The notes under the pieces are model-generated. The model was given only the letters and a program-made list of their open reading frames with translations, was not told the origin of the DNA and made no database searches. Below, piece by piece: positions 7,678-16,469 of a stretch of 64,000 bases of DNA (the first letter of the stretch is position 1; each line of letters starts with the position of its first letter). The stretch comes from Trinickia dabaoshanensis (lineage in GTDB: Bacteria; Pseudomonadota; Gammaproteobacteria; Burkholderiales; Burkholderiaceae): NCBI RefSeq assembly GCF_002879885.1, contig NZ_PNYA01000017.1, forward strand, positions 62,001 to 126,000. The letters are read 5' to 3'. A program made the position numbers and the translations under genes.

Positions 7678-8940
7678 CTAGGTCGTCGACGGTTCGCGCG
7701 CGCGCTCGGCCGGGCCTGGTTCGCTCTCGTCGCGCGTCTCGGGCAGCGCGGCCCAAACGAGCAGCACCGCGAGCGCGCCGGCCGCTGCCAGGCCCATGAA
7801 ACTGACCATGTTGCCGAAGCGATCGGAAACGAAACCCGCGGCGAGCGTGCTCAACGTCGCGCCGATGCCGGCCGTGAGTCCGAACAGGCCGATGCAAAGG
7901 TTGTAGTGGCCCTTGCCGCCCGCGACGTCGGCCGCGATCAACGGCAACATGACGCCGAAGACAGCCGCGCTGATACCGTCGAGCAACTGCACCGGTACGA
8001 GCAGATAGGGGCTCGAGACACCGGCGAAGAGCAGTGCACGCACCGGCAGCGCCGCGAACCCGAATACCAGAAGCGGCCGCCGGCCCCAGCGCTCGGCCGA
8101 GCGGCCGACCCACGGCGACATCGCCGCCACCACCATTTGCGGCACGATGATGCAGGCCGCGATGACGAGCTGGACGTTATCGGTCATATGGGCCGTGACT
8201 TCGCCGGCCGCGAGGTTCAGCATCGCCGCATTCGACAGATGGAACAGGGCGATACAGGCGGCGAAGATCAGCACGCGGCGATCGCGCAACAGCGAGCTGA
8301 TGCTTTCCCGATGCTCGCGTGCGTCCGGCGCGGGCGCCTTGGGCGCTTGCGGCGCGCCCGCGTCGCGCGGCGTGCCGAACGCGGCCCGTCCCGTGTGCTC
8401 GATCATCGACAGTGCGATGAGGGCCGGCACCGTCAAGGCGGCGGTGAGCCAGAACACGGCGCGCGCGGACGAGTACTCGCCGAACGCACCCATCGCGGCC
8501 GCGGCGAACGCGCTGCCGATCGAGGCGAAGCGCGCGTTGCGCCCCAGCCGGTCGCCCAATGCGTGGCGGCCCACGAGGGCGAACGAAATGGCGGCGATCG
8601 CCGGCGTCAGCATACAACTGGCGAACCCGTGAAACAGCTCGGCGGCGAGTACCGGCAGCAACGTGGGGCTTGCGGCGAGCAGCAGGGCGCACGCCGCGAT
8701 CGCGACGATTGCCGCGGCGCCGGCGGCCTTCTTGTTACGCAGCGCGTCGATGAGGGCGCCGGCGGGCACTTGGCTCAGCATCGCCGTGGCCGTGCCTACG
8801 CTCAACGCGATGCCGATCTCGCCTTGCGTCCACTTGTTCGCGGTCAGATAGGACGCGATGAAAGGCCCGAACCCGGTCTGGACGTTCGCCAGAAAGAAGT
8901 TCAGCCAGTCGAGCGCGCGAAGACTTCGTGAAATTGCCAT
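7678..8940 (-). CDS. MFS transporter
   Basis: A 420-residue inner-membrane carrier with about 12 hydrophobic segments and a longer hydrophilic middle loop (about 195-225, rich in Ala, Pro and Arg). Starting at ATG 8938-8940 it reads MAISRSLRALDWLNFFLANV, the usual N-terminus of this MFS subgroup; the in-frame extension to 9120 is Arg-rich and was discarded. The MFS signature-like GALIDALRNKK lies in the loop between helices 2 and 3 and GRSAERWGRRP in the loop between helices 8 and 9. Substrate unknown. The PRC-barrel lipoprotein gene lies 11 bases upstream on the same strand, so the two are probably co-transcribed. Confidence 0.86.
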   Translation of the reverse strand: MAISRSLRALDWLNFFLANVQTGFGPFIASYLTANKWTQGEIGIALSVGTATAMLSQVPAGALIDALRNKKAAGAAAIVAIAACALLLAASPTLLPVLAAELFHGFASCMLTPAIAAISFALVGRHALGDRLGRNARFASIGSAFAAAAMGAFGEYSSARAVFWLTAALTVPALIALSMIEHTGRAAFGTPRDAGAPQAPKAPAPDAREHRESISSLLRDRRVLIFAACIALFHLSNAAMLNLAAGEVTAHMTDNVQLVIAACIIVPQMVVAAMSPWVGRSAERWGRRPLLVFGFAALPVRALLFAGVSSPYLLVPVQLLDGISAAVFGVMLPLIAADVAGGKGHYNLCIGLFGLTAGIGATLSTLAAGFVSDRFGNMVSFMGLAAAGALAVLLVWAALPETRDESEPGPAERAREPSTT

Positions 8941-8951
8941 CTGCGCGTTCG

Positions 8952-9926
8952 TTACCTTATAGGATGGCCAGCCGAGGCTGCCGTATCGGTCGCGGCCGGT
9001 GCGACCGCGCGTACCGGTTGATTGGGAACATAAGGCGGCGCGGCGTTGACCTGCGCGTCCGACAAATCCATTTGCAGCGTGAGGGCGTCGTCCTTGGCGA
9101 CGAAGCGCAGCGCGGACCAATCGGCCGCGATGCTGCGCCGCTCATGAAGCAAGCCGCCGACGTCCACGACGGCGGCTTGCGGTTCTCCATGACTGTCGAT
9201 GAGTACATCGACGACGCGGCCCACGCGCTCGCCGTTGCCGCGTTCGGTGGTGGCATCGATCACCCCGAGCAGGTGCGCATCGTTCGCGCCCGCGGCTGCC
9301 GGCTTGCCGGCGGCCTTTTCCTTCGCTTTCGCCGAGGCCGCGGCCGGTGCCTCGTTCGGGCCGATCGAGAGCGTGATCGGGGCGGTGCGCTGCTTCGGAT
9401 CGAAGCGGAAATCGCGCCAAGGAAAGCGCATCTTACGGTCGCCTATACCGAGAAAGCCCGCGAGGTTGACGAGCATCTCGCGCGGTTTGCCGGCCGCATC
9501 GACAATCAAGTCGATGGCGCGGCCGATCACCTTGCCGTCGGGGCGCTGCACGCGGGCGTCGAGCACACCGTGGGTATCTCCCGCGGCAAGCGTGCGGGTC
9601 GAGATCAACGGCGGCGGCGGCGCGGGCTTGACGGGCGGGGGCGGCGGCGCGGGCTGCGGCTTTGGCGGCGGATGATAGACGGGCTTGGGGGCTACCCGCT
9701 TGCGTTCCGGGGCTTCCCGAGGCGCGGAGGCCGCCACGGGCGCGGATATCTGAGGCTCGGATGCGGGCTCGGGCGGCGGCTCGACGGGCATCACATTGAG
9801 GTCGGGGTCCTGCGCCGGGGTGAGCGGCGGCGGCCCAAACCATGTGCTGCACCCGGCCAGCGTTGCTAGCAGCAGCAAGAGAAAAACGCGCCCGGCGAGG
9901 CGCTGACGGGACGATCCGTCGCTCAT
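8952..9926 (-). CDS. Lipoprotein with two PRC-barrel-like domains
   Basis: A 324-residue envelope lipoprotein. The N-terminus (RVFLLLLLATLAGC) is a type II signal peptide with lipobox LAGC and acylated Cys at 26. Residues 35-107 are a proline-rich spacer (runs such as PAPPPPPVKPAPPPP). Two PRC-barrel-like repeats follow, about 112-175 (GVLDARVQRPDGKVIGRAID) and 217-290 (GVIDATTERGNGERVGRVVD), each with the beta-strand pattern 'V-G-R-V-x-D-x-x-I-D'. PRC barrels occur in RimM, photosynthetic reaction centres and stress-related envelope proteins; no specific function can be assigned. Confidence 0.85.
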   Translation of the reverse strand: MSDGSSRQRLAGRVFLLLLLATLAGCSTWFGPPPLTPAQDPDLNVMPVEPPPEPASEPQISAPVAASAPREAPERKRVAPKPVYHPPPKPQPAPPPPPVKPAPPPPLISTRTLAAGDTHGVLDARVQRPDGKVIGRAIDLIVDAAGKPREMLVNLAGFLGIGDRKMRFPWRDFRFDPKQRTAPITLSIGPNEAPAAASAKAKEKAAGKPAAAGANDAHLLGVIDATTERGNGERVGRVVDVLIDSHGEPQAAVVDVGGLLHERRSIAADWSALRFVAKDDALTLQMDLSDAQVNAAPPYVPNQPVRAVAPAATDTAASAGHPIR

Positions 9927-10055
9927 TGACCGAAACTCCTATATGTCTGGCGGCGGGCCGGCAAAGCGGCATATTCGCAGACCCCGCCGCGTTCACGCGG
10001 CCTCCATTCTAGCGGCTGAGGTAAAATTACGGGCTTGCCGTTTGTCCTATCCGCC

Positions 10056-11054
10056 ATGTCGCCACGCCTTCCACTCAGTCCCCGCCGGGTTTCCGTCGCT
10101 CCCATGATGGACTGGACCGATCGTCACTGCCGTTACTTTCATCGGCTGATATCGCGCCACACCTGGCTTTATACCGAAATGGTGACGACGGGCGCGCTTT
10201 TGTTCGGCGACGTGGCGCGTCATCTGGCATTCACGGCCGAGGAGGCGCCCGTCGCGTTGCAGTTGGGCGGCAGCGAACCGGACGATCTCGCCCGCGCGGC
10301 CAAGCTCGGCGAGCAATGGGGATACGACGAGATCAATCTGAACTGCGGGTGTCCCTCCGAGCGCGTGCAGCGCGGGGCATTCGGCGCGTGTCTGATGAAC
10401 GAGCCGAAGCTCGTCGCCGATTGCGTGCGCGCCATGCGCGATGCCGTTTCGGTTCCCGTGACGGTCAAGCATCGCGTCGGCGTCGACGCCGTCGAGGACT
10501 ATGCTTTCGTGCGCGACTTCGTCGGGACGATCGCCGACGCCGGGTGCGAGGTGTTCATCGTCCATGCGCGCAACGCGATCTTGAAGGGGCTCTCGCCGAA
10601 AGAAAACCGCGAGATTCCGCCTTTGAAGTACGAGTATGCCTATCGCCTGAAGCGCGATTTTCCGGCGCTCGAGATCGTGATCAACGGCGGCATCAAGACG
10701 CTCGACGAAGTGGATTTTCACTTGCAGCACGTGGATGGCGTCATGCTGGGCCGCGAGGCTTACCATAACCCGTTCGTGCTGGCCGGCGTGGACGCGCGTT
10801 TCTACGAGGGTGAAGGCGCGAAGACGCGCGACGAAGTGGAGGCGGGCCTGATCGAATACTGCGCGGCGGAACTCGCGCGCGGTACCTTTCTCGGTGCCAT
10901 CACACGCCATGCGCTGGGTCTTTACCGAGGCGAGGCCGGCGCGCGAGGCTGGCGGCGGGTGCTTTCCGACAACAAGCGGCTGGCAAAGGGCGACCTATCG
11001 ATTTTTGAGGAAGCGCGCAGCCATCTTCGCGAGCCTTCTGAAATTATCGGCTAA
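10056..11054 (+). CDS. dusA: tRNA-dihydrouridine(20/20a) synthase DusA
   Basis: FMN enzyme that reduces uridine at positions 20/20a in the tRNA D-loop. The 332-residue product starts MSPRLPLSPRRVSVAPMMDW at ATG 10056 (an earlier ATG at 10035 is in frame but atypical). The FMN-binding and catalytic motif INLNCGCPS (93-101, catalytic Cys in GCPS) and the C-terminal GREAYHNP are diagnostic of the DusA subfamily. It is followed by tRNA-His, one of many substrates of the class, after 79 bases. Confidence 0.95.
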   Translation: MSPRLPLSPRRVSVAPMMDWTDRHCRYFHRLISRHTWLYTEMVTTGALLFGDVARHLAFTAEEAPVALQLGGSEPDDLARAAKLGEQWGYDEINLNCGCPSERVQRGAFGACLMNEPKLVADCVRAMRDAVSVPVTVKHRVGVDAVEDYAFVRDFVGTIADAGCEVFIVHARNAILKGLSPKENREIPPLKYEYAYRLKRDFPALEIVINGGIKTLDEVDFHLQHVDGVMLGREAYHNPFVLAGVDARFYEGEGAKTRDEVEAGLIEYCAAELARGTFLGAITRHALGLYRGEAGARGWRRVLSDNKRLAKGDLSIFEEARSHLREPSEIIG

Positions 11055-11059
11055 GGGGC

Positions 11060-11088
11060 TATGCAAGCGGCAATTCTATTCGTATAAT
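11060..11088 (+). promoter_or_regulatory. Probable promoter of tRNA-His
   Basis: A consensus -10 TATAAT at 11083-11088 lies 45 bases before the tRNA; the -35 candidate TATGCA at 11060-11065 is poor but correctly spaced (17 bases). Confidence 0.45.
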
Positions 11089-11133
11089 CTCGCTTCTTCG
11101 TTGCTGCGGCAGCGAAGAAGCAGCAGTAACAAT

Positions 11134-11210
11134 GGTGGCTGTAGCTCAGTTGGTAGAGTCCAGGATTGTGATTCCTGTCGTCGTGGGTTCGAGTCCCATC
11201 AGCCACCCCA
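11134..11210 (+). tRNA. tRNA-His (GTG)
   Basis: A 77-base tRNA with encoded CCA, beginning GGTGGCTGTAGCTCAG and ending CATCAGCCACCCCA. Anticodon GTG in GGATTGTGATTCC. The extra 5' G (G-1) paired with C73, specific to histidine tRNAs, is present. Confidence 0.97.
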
Positions 11211-11222
11211 AAGAATTCAAGC

Positions 11223-11253
11223 AAAAAGCCCAGTCCTCGCGACTGGGCTTTTT
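11223..11253 (+). terminator. Rho-independent terminator of tRNA-His
   Basis: Stem 11223-11235 with 11241-11253 (AAAAAGCCCAGTC / GACTGGGCTTTTT), loop CTCGC, ending in TTTTTGCTTTC, 12 bases after the tRNA. Confidence 0.85.
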
Positions 11254-11451
11254 GCTTTCTGACGTCTGTGTAACCGGACTTCATCGATCGCAGTTCGCAG
11301 CATACTGCATGGTGTGCCGGAAAGGTCGGCGAGCACGAGCGCGCTACATGACTCTTCTCTCACGTCGGAGATGTTCCCCAATGCTATCGACGCAATCCGG
11401 CCGCTATCCCCTACCATCAGCATAAAAGACAAACAACACGAAGAGGCCAAC

Positions 11452-11703
11452 ATGGGCGGCTGGACTCGTATTTGGGTGGTAGTGACGGTTGTCGTGGCGG
11501 CAATTTCGGGAGCGAATTCCCTGGATTCAATGAAAGGCGCAAAAGGTAGCGCGTACGACGCCACCGTCAAGGCGCTCGCAGCTTACGACCAATGCAGAAA
11601 GGAGCTATCGGCGCCTAGGCCAACCGATAGTCAACTCGCCGAGCAAGCGAGCCTGAGCCTTGCGCGCGTGTATTGCTTCCTAAATTCGGGTTGCGGCGGG
11701 TAG
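11452..11703 (+). CDS. Hypothetical small membrane-anchored protein, 83 residues
   Basis: Not recognised. MGGWTRIWVVVTVVVAAISG is one N-terminal hydrophobic helix (about 6-22), then a periplasm- or cytoplasm-facing tail with two cysteines (YDQCRKEL and VYCFLNSGCGG has two more near the end). AAGAGG precedes the ATG by 5-6 bases. An in-frame upstream extension to 11314 looks non-coding. It stands at the beginning of a patch of small, poorly conserved genes behind tRNA-His. Confidence 0.6.
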   Translation: MGGWTRIWVVVTVVVAAISGANSLDSMKGAKGSAYDATVKALAAYDQCRKELSAPRPTDSQLAEQASLSLARVYCFLNSGCGG

Positions 11704-11756
11704 CTTCCGGTTGTGAACGGCGGTCTAAATCCGACACGCGTCTGTTGGGACTCCGG

Positions 11757-12041
11757 CTAAGTTGCGGTCTCGAGACGCACCACCGCACGGCTCCCCGTCG
11801 CTTCCGCATAGCGGGACAGTGTACGCAGCGACGGCAACGTACGTCCGCTCTCCATGCGCGCGATGGTCGATTGCGTCGTCTGCATCCGCTCAGCGACCTG
11901 TTCCTGCGTCAGACCGGCGCGTACACGAGCGGCAATGAGTTCGCGAGCTACGGCAAATTCCGGTGCTTGCGCCTCGTATTCGGTTTTCGTCGCTTCGTCT
12001 GCTAGGAGGCGCTTCTTCAGGGTAGTGAGGTCGGTCATCAT
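11757..12041 (-). CDS. XRE-family antitoxin (HigA-type)
   Basis: A 94-residue protein with an N-terminal helix and a C-terminal helix-turn-helix of the Cro/C1 (XRE) class: ARVRAGLTQEQVAERMQTTQ (about 38-57) followed by STIARMESGRTLPSLRTLSR. In HigBA-like modules this protein neutralises the upstream-encoded toxin and represses the operon. It starts directly after the toxin stop (ATG at 12039-12041 or the adjacent ATG at 12036-12038); an AAGGAGG ribosome binding site lies inside the toxin's last codons. Toxin-first order is typical of HigBA. Confidence 0.88.
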   Translation of the reverse strand: MMTDLTTLKKRLLADEATKTEYEAQAPEFAVARELIAARVRAGLTQEQVAERMQTTQSTIARMESGRTLPSLRTLSRYAEATGSRAVVRLETAT

Positions 12042-12359
12042 TCAGTCCTCCTTCATCCGGCAATAGGCCGTCTCGATGGCTCGGCGCGGCGTCTTCTGCG
12101 TCTTTTTTGCGAATACGTGCAACACGACCAGTCGCTGTTCGGCGCGGGCGAAATATATGGCCCGTGCAATGCCGTCGCGGCCCGTCATACGGATTTCCCA
12201 AAGTTTCCCTTCGAGGTGGCGCACATGAGGCATTCCAATGCGTTGTGGACCGAACTCGGCCAGCAGCTCTGCAACATGCAGGAAACGCGAGCGCATATCG
12301 GCAGGTAACGCTAGTAACTCGGCCTCTGCATACGGTGTCAATTGCACTTCCCACGTCAT
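12042..12359 (-). CDS. RelE/HigB-type (Gp49-like) toxin
   Basis: A 105-residue protein of the phage-derived Gp49-like/HigB family, predicted ribosome-dependent or ribosome-independent mRNA endonuclease. Family features include LTPYAEAELLALP near the N-terminus, the central HLEGKLWEIRMTGRDGIARA and the C-terminal VVLHVFAKKTQKTPRRAIE, where the basic and aromatic residues of the active site lie. It abuts the XRE antitoxin gene, confirming a type II toxin-antitoxin pair. Activity in this host is unknown. Confidence 0.9.
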   Translation of the reverse strand: MTWEVQLTPYAEAELLALPADMRSRFLHVAELLAEFGPQRIGMPHVRHLEGKLWEIRMTGRDGIARAIYFARAEQRLVVLHVFAKKTQKTPRRAIETAYCRMKED

Positions 12360-12752
12360 CAGTTTATCTCTTTTTTGCTATGTCCGCACCCGTTGCGGCG
12401 ATCGTTCGGAAGCCATATCGGTTCCGGTCGAAGAGGAAGACGGACTGGACCTCGATCACAATCACTTTTCGACTCCATCCCGCGTGTTTCCGGCCCGCCA
12501 ATGGTGACACGCACGGGTGTTGCACTAGGGTTGCATTGGAAGATCTAGGACAAACGAACCCACCGCCTCGGCGGAGCGCGGACATTTGCGGTGAGATTGC
12601 GCCGATGAAACGGTGGCGAGCGCGGAGCCTGCCGTTCGGGCGAGCGCGAAGCCGCGGAGCGGCGCACGACAGGTGGTACGATTCGTCCATTGGACGGCGG
12701 CTACGAGGCGCCGACGAGAACAACCCGAGAAACGAGCGAGCCAACACACATC
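12360..12752. other. 393-base stretch without a recognisable gene
   Basis: Between the toxin start and the 140-residue unknown gene. It presumably holds the toxin-antitoxin promoter next to 12360 and the promoter of the gene at 12753. Short open frames exist on both strands but look like GC-driven noise. No terminal inverted repeats or transposase motif were seen. Confidence 0.5.
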
Positions 12753-13175
12753 ATGGGCACACACAAGACCCACCCCAAACTCGAGCAAGCATTGACGCGC
12801 GGCGACCTCGCGATCCGGCAGGCGAACTCCGTGCGCGCCACGGCGGTTTTGCAGGCGCTAGGCAAGATGGTCGTCGATGCTTGCGCCACCATCGGCGTCG
12901 AAGCGTTCACGTCGATTCCCGACGGCGAGCGCATTTACGATCCCGACGGCGGCCTCTGGCCTCAGACGCTGCTGATCTCGCTCGACGGCCCCGTCGCCGA
13001 GGCCGATCCGGACGAAATCCGCACCGTATGGCTGCTGGCCGATACGCCGTCGGTCGTGTTTCGCGTCGAATGGCAACGCGCCGATGGCAAGGTCGGCCGG
13101 CACGAAGCGCGTCCGTTCGCGATGGTCGCTTTTCTTAGCGATGTCGACGTGCCGTGGAACGACGACGAAGAATGA
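12753..13175 (+). CDS. Hypothetical protein, 140 residues
   Basis: Not recognised. MGTHKTHPKLEQALTRGDLA begins a helical N-terminal half (RQANSVRATAVLQALGKMV) followed by a beta-rich, acidic domain (FTSIPDGERIYDPDGGLWPQ, FRVEWQRADG) and an Asp/Glu tail DVPWNDDEE. Soluble, no signal sequence. In-frame codons upstream to 12690 have no ribosome binding site. It is convergent with the nodJ-type gene, 15 bases apart. No function is proposed. Confidence 0.72.
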   Translation: MGTHKTHPKLEQALTRGDLAIRQANSVRATAVLQALGKMVVDACATIGVEAFTSIPDGERIYDPDGGLWPQTLLISLDGPVAEADPDEIRTVWLLADTPSVVFRVEWQRADGKVGRHEARPFAMVAFLSDVDVPWNDDEE

Positions 13176-13190
13176 AGCGTCTAGTGCGTC

Positions 13191-14036
13191 CTACCGCATC
13201 AAACGGCGTCTAAACAGTAGCGCGCACGCGAAGAGCGGCACGATCACATAGGCGGCGAGCACGGATAGATGGATGAGGGCGTCTGCAACTGGGCGCCCCA
13301 GCATCGCGGCCCGTATCAGCTCCACCGCATGGGCCAGCGGCAACGCCATCGCGGCATGACGAACACCCGGCGGCAACTGCGATAACGGAAAAAACACGCC
13401 GGAAAGCAACAACATCGGCGTGAGCACGAGCGTCTGGTAGAACATAAAAAAATCGTACGACGGGGCGAGCGCCGTCATGATCATCGCGAGACTCGCAAAT
13501 GCGAGACCGGCCAGCGCCACGACAGGCAGCGCAAGCAGCATCGACGGAAACCGCGCGTAGCCAAGCAGCGCGGCCACCAACATGATCGCCGCGCCCGAAA
13601 GCACCGCCTTGCTTGCGGCCCAGGCGATTTCCCCGGCGACGATATCGCCGAGCGTAAGCGGCGTATGCATGATCGCTTCCCACGTTCGCTGCACATGCAT
13701 GCGCGAAAACGCCGAATACATCGCTTCGAACGAGGCCGACATCATCACGCTCGAACCGACGGTACCGGCCGCCAGGAACGCAATATACGAGACGCCGTCG
13801 ACATGGCCCACCATCAGGCCGAGCCCGAGACCCAGGCCGAACAGATAGATCATCGGATCAGCCAAGTTGCCGATCAGCGACGCGGCGGCGAGCTTGCGCC
13901 AAACGAGATAGTTGCGTCGCCAAACCGCGGCCCAATTCGTCGCGTTGGCTGGTAGGGCTAGACGCCAGCGGTTCGCGTGCGGCCGTCCGAGCGTGTCGCG
14001 CGCGCGGGTGCGCGCATCGTAAGAGGGGGCATCCAT
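13191..14036 (-). CDS. nodJ: ABC-2 type permease, NodJ family
   Basis: A 281-residue membrane subunit with six hydrophobic helices (from about 48 to 275) of the ABC-2 exporter class. The conserved blocks [15 protein letters not shown] and the [13 protein letters not shown] segment match the NodJ family. It follows the ATPase gene by 16 bases on the same strand, so the two form an exporter. In rhizobia NodIJ exports lipochitin oligosaccharides, but non-nodulating Burkholderia carry the same pair; there are no nodABC genes here, so the substrate is unknown. Confidence 0.88.
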   Translation of the reverse strand: MDAPSYDARTRARDTLGRPHANRWRLALPANATNWAAVWRRNYLVWRKLAAASLIGNLADPMIYLFGLGLGLGLMVGHVDGVSYIAFLAAGTVGSSVMMSASFEAMYSAFSRMHVQRTWEAIMHTPLTLGDIVAGEIAWAASKAVLSGAAIMLVAALLGYARFPSMLLALPVVALAGLAFASLAMIMTALAPSYDFFMFYQTLVLTPMLLLSGVFFPLSQLPPGVRHAAMALPLAHAVELIRAAMLGRPVADALIHLSVLAAYVIVPLFACALLFRRRLMR

Positions 14037-14052
14037 GGTTTCGTTCTCGCGT

Positions 14053-14967
14053 TCAATCCTGCATCTCGCGTCCCGTCAGCCTCAAAAAAACGTCTTCGAG
14101 ATTCGCCGGGCGATGCACGTACCGCAGGCCCGTGCGCCCCGCCAGACGCGCATGGATAGGCTCGGCATCACGGACATAGCAAAAAAGCGTCTCGCCGCTG
14201 ATTTCGGTGCGGGTCGCGAACGGCGCCAACTCGTCGCGCAAAGCCGTTGGCGCCGGACCGTACACTTCGATCACGTCGCAGCCGATTTCTTGGGCGACGA
14301 GTTCGCGCGGCGCGCCCTCGGCGATCTTGCGCCCTTCCTCGATGATGCATAGCCGATCGCATAGCCGTTCGGCCTCTTCCATGAAATGCGTCGTCAGCAA
14401 GATCGTTTTGCCGCGAGCGAGCAACGATCGCAACCGGTCCCAAATCAAGTGGCGCGCTTGCGGATCGAGCCCGGTGGTTGGCTCGTCGAGAATCAGGACC
14501 GCCGGGTCGTTGATCAGCGAGCGCGCGAGCGTGAGCCTGCGCTTCATTCCGCCCGAAAGTTCGCCGACGCGCGCATCGGCCTTACTTTCGAGACGCGCGA
14601 ACTCGAGCAACTCCGGCACCATGGCGCGCGTCTTGCTCGCGGATAGGCCGTAGTAACGACCGAAGACGAGCAGGTTTTCGCGCACGCTGAAGTCAGGGTC
14701 CAGGTTGTCGAACTGCGGAACGACGCCCACGCGCTGACGCGCAAAACGCGCGCCGGACGGGATGGCATACCCGCAAAGCGCGATCGATCCGGCGTCCGGT
14801 TCGACGAGGCCAAGCAACATCTTGAGCGTGGTCGTTTTACCGGCGCCGTTCGGTCCTAGCAGACCGAAGCATTCTCCGGCGGGAACATGGAACGACAAGC
14901 CGTCGACGACGGCCTTATCGCTGTAGTACTTCACCACGTCGCGAAATTCGATGGTGTTGTTGGACAT
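14053..14967 (-). CDS. nodI: ABC transporter ATP-binding protein, NodI family
   Basis: A 304-residue nucleotide-binding subunit. Walker [10 protein letters not shown] (about 39-47), the Q-loop region [14 protein letters not shown], signature LSGGMKRR and Walker [15 protein letters not shown] with the switch histidine in [11 protein letters not shown] are all intact. The start at ATG 14965-14967 ([10 protein letters not shown]) was chosen; a longer frame to 15159 is not plausible. Together with the NodJ-type permease it forms an exporter of unknown substrate. Confidence 0.92.
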   Translation of the reverse strand: MSNNTIEFRDVVKYYSDKAVVDGLSFHVPAGECFGLLGPNGAGKTTTLKMLLGLVEPDAGSIALCGYAIPSGARFARQRVGVVPQFDNLDPDFSVRENLLVFGRYYGLSASKTRAMVPELLEFARLESKADARVGELSGGMKRRLTLARSLINDPAVLILDEPTTGLDPQARHLIWDRLRSLLARGKTILLTTHFMEEAERLCDRLCIIEEGRKIAEGAPRELVAQEIGCDVIEVYGPAPTALRDELAPFATRTEISGETLFCYVRDAEPIHARLAGRTGLRYVHRPANLEDVFLRLTGREMQD

Positions 14968-15200
14968 GAGGACGGACGAGGGGTGCCGCACAAGTTCAGG
15001 GCAGACGCTGCCCCATTCTATTGCATCGTGCTTCATCGTCCTCGCGTAGGCAGCGCACGTTCCGCTGATGCGGTGCAGCGCAAGGGCGGCATGATCGTAA
15101 ATAGGCGGCCGGGAACTAGGCGTTTTCCTAGCCTTGCAAGTCCAGATGCGGCGCACCATGATTGAAACGACATACCGCGATCCGCGCGGGCTCGGAGGCC

Positions 15201-15704
15201 ATGATGGCGAGCTACAAAAAAATCCTACTGTGCTATGACGGCACCCGCGAAGGGCGCAAGGCGTTGCGTTGCGGAGCCGATCTCGCGCTCGATCTCAAGG
15301 CGGAAACGCACTTGCTGTCGGTCGTCGATATGCGCACGAGCATCGCGCAAAGCGCCGGGTTGCTGACGGACGTTGCCTGCGGCCGGTTCGAGGATGCCGC
15401 ACGCGAGATTCTTCAAGAAGGCGTGGATTGGCTCACCGAACGCGGCGTGCTAGCGCACGGCCATTTCGCCTTCGGGCACCCGATCGACGAGATTGCCAAT
15501 CTTGCCGATGAGCTGAAGGTCGATCTGATCGTGGTTGGCCACCGCGCGCGCAGCGGTTTATCGCGATGGTGGATGGGCTCGGGCAATACGCTTCTTCTCG
15601 ATCGCGTGTCCTGCAGCATTCTCGTGGCAGTCTCCGCCGCACGCGAGCAGGAACCCATGGAGACGAATACGACAGCCGTATCGGCAGGCGGCACGGGCGG
15701 TTGA
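15201..15704 (+). CDS. Universal stress protein (UspA family)
   Basis: A 167-residue single-domain Usp protein. It has the N-terminal [10 protein letters not shown] strand-loop and the ATP-binding motif G-x2-G-x9-G at [18 protein letters not shown] (about 113-130), so it is likely an ATP-binding type. GGAGG lies just before two adjacent ATGs (15201, 15204). The C-terminal Ala/Thr/Gly-rich tail (after about 145) is longer than usual. It is divergent from nodI; no operon partner. Confidence 0.9.
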   Translation: MMASYKKILLCYDGTREGRKALRCGADLALDLKAETHLLSVVDMRTSIAQSAGLLTDVACGRFEDAAREILQEGVDWLTERGVLAHGHFAFGHPIDEIANLADELKVDLIVVGHRARSGLSRWWMGSGNTLLLDRVSCSILVAVSAAREQEPMETNTTAVSAGGTGG

Positions 15705-15762
15705 GGGCGACCCGACTTTGGCGGCGGGCGCTGTGCAACGCCTCCCGCCGCTTATCCTCGTG

Positions 15763-16386
15763 TCACGGATTGAGTTGGACCGCGTCGATTTGCCACGTAA
15801 ACCAGCCCCGGCGATGGAAGATCACACTGTAAGGCACGCCGCCGGTATCGCGTGAGTACGAGACGGCGAACGTGTCGATATCTCGATAGCCCGCGTTTGC
15901 CTTGGCACGCGGCTCCGGCGCTTGGACTGGTGAGGATGCAGCCGCGGCAGGCGCCCCTTGTCCTTGGTCCGGTTGCGGTTCGCCAACGGGGGGCGGCGCT
16001 TCTCCGGGCTCGCCTCGTGGCGGCATACCCTTGAGCAACGCGGCCACTCCGTCCGGTGTCGCATAGGCGTCGACAAGCGGATTGACGAACGCCATGCCGA
16101 CGAGCGCGCCCAGCGCCGTAAGCGGATGCTGGAGCTTCTCGGCATCGACACGCCGGCTCAGCATTTGGGTGACCTCCACCTTGAGACTCGCTCTCAAAGC
16201 GGGATAGTCGACATATCGGTTGATGGTTGCGGTGTCGCGCTCGTGTATGGCGTCGCGCAGCCGGCTCAGCACGAAATAGGGCGACGCGTAAGCAAAAACG
16301 GCGAGCACCGCGGCGATGAATACGACGCCGGTGACGATTCTCGCGGTTAGCGGCTTTCGCGCGGAGGAACGGTTTTGTGCGGTCAT
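15763..16386 (-). CDS. DUF2939 domain-containing membrane-anchored protein
   Basis: A 207-residue protein with one N-terminal transmembrane helix (IVTGVVFIAAVLAVFAYASP, about 18-37), followed by a periplasmic domain beginning FVLSRLRDAIHERDTATINR, the hallmark of DUF2939, in which an amphipathic helix precedes YVDYPALRASL. A proline/alanine-rich insertion (about 125-165) separates it from a C-terminal beta strand pair ending RRGWFTWQIDAVQLNP. The ATG at 16384-16386 (MTAQNRSS) was preferred over one nine codons upstream. Function unknown. Confidence 0.85.
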   Translation of the reverse strand: MTAQNRSSARKPLTARIVTGVVFIAAVLAVFAYASPYFVLSRLRDAIHERDTATINRYVDYPALRASLKVEVTQMLSRRVDAEKLQHPLTALGALVGMAFVNPLVDAYATPDGVAALLKGMPPRGEPGEAPPPVGEPQPDQGQGAPAAAASSPVQAPEPRAKANAGYRDIDTFAVSYSRDTGGVPYSVIFHRRGWFTWQIDAVQLNP

Positions 16387-16469
16387 GAAGGGATGGCCTT
16401 TATCGATGTTCAATATTCATTGACAGCGACCGCGCCAAAACGATCCCCTTGCGCACCCCCGCGCGGATC

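Noticed and set aside
12360-12752. Possible insertion-sequence remnant beside the toxin gene
   Set aside because: I saw no inverted repeats, target duplication or transposase motif; short frames are better explained as noise.
11134-13175. A mobile island with attachment sites at tRNA-His
   Set aside because: No direct repeat of the tRNA end and no integrase are visible; kept only as an open question in the findings.
13191-14967. nodIJ as evidence of a nodulating symbiont
   Set aside because: The pair is common in non-nodulating Burkholderiaceae and no nod, nif or fix genes are in the window.
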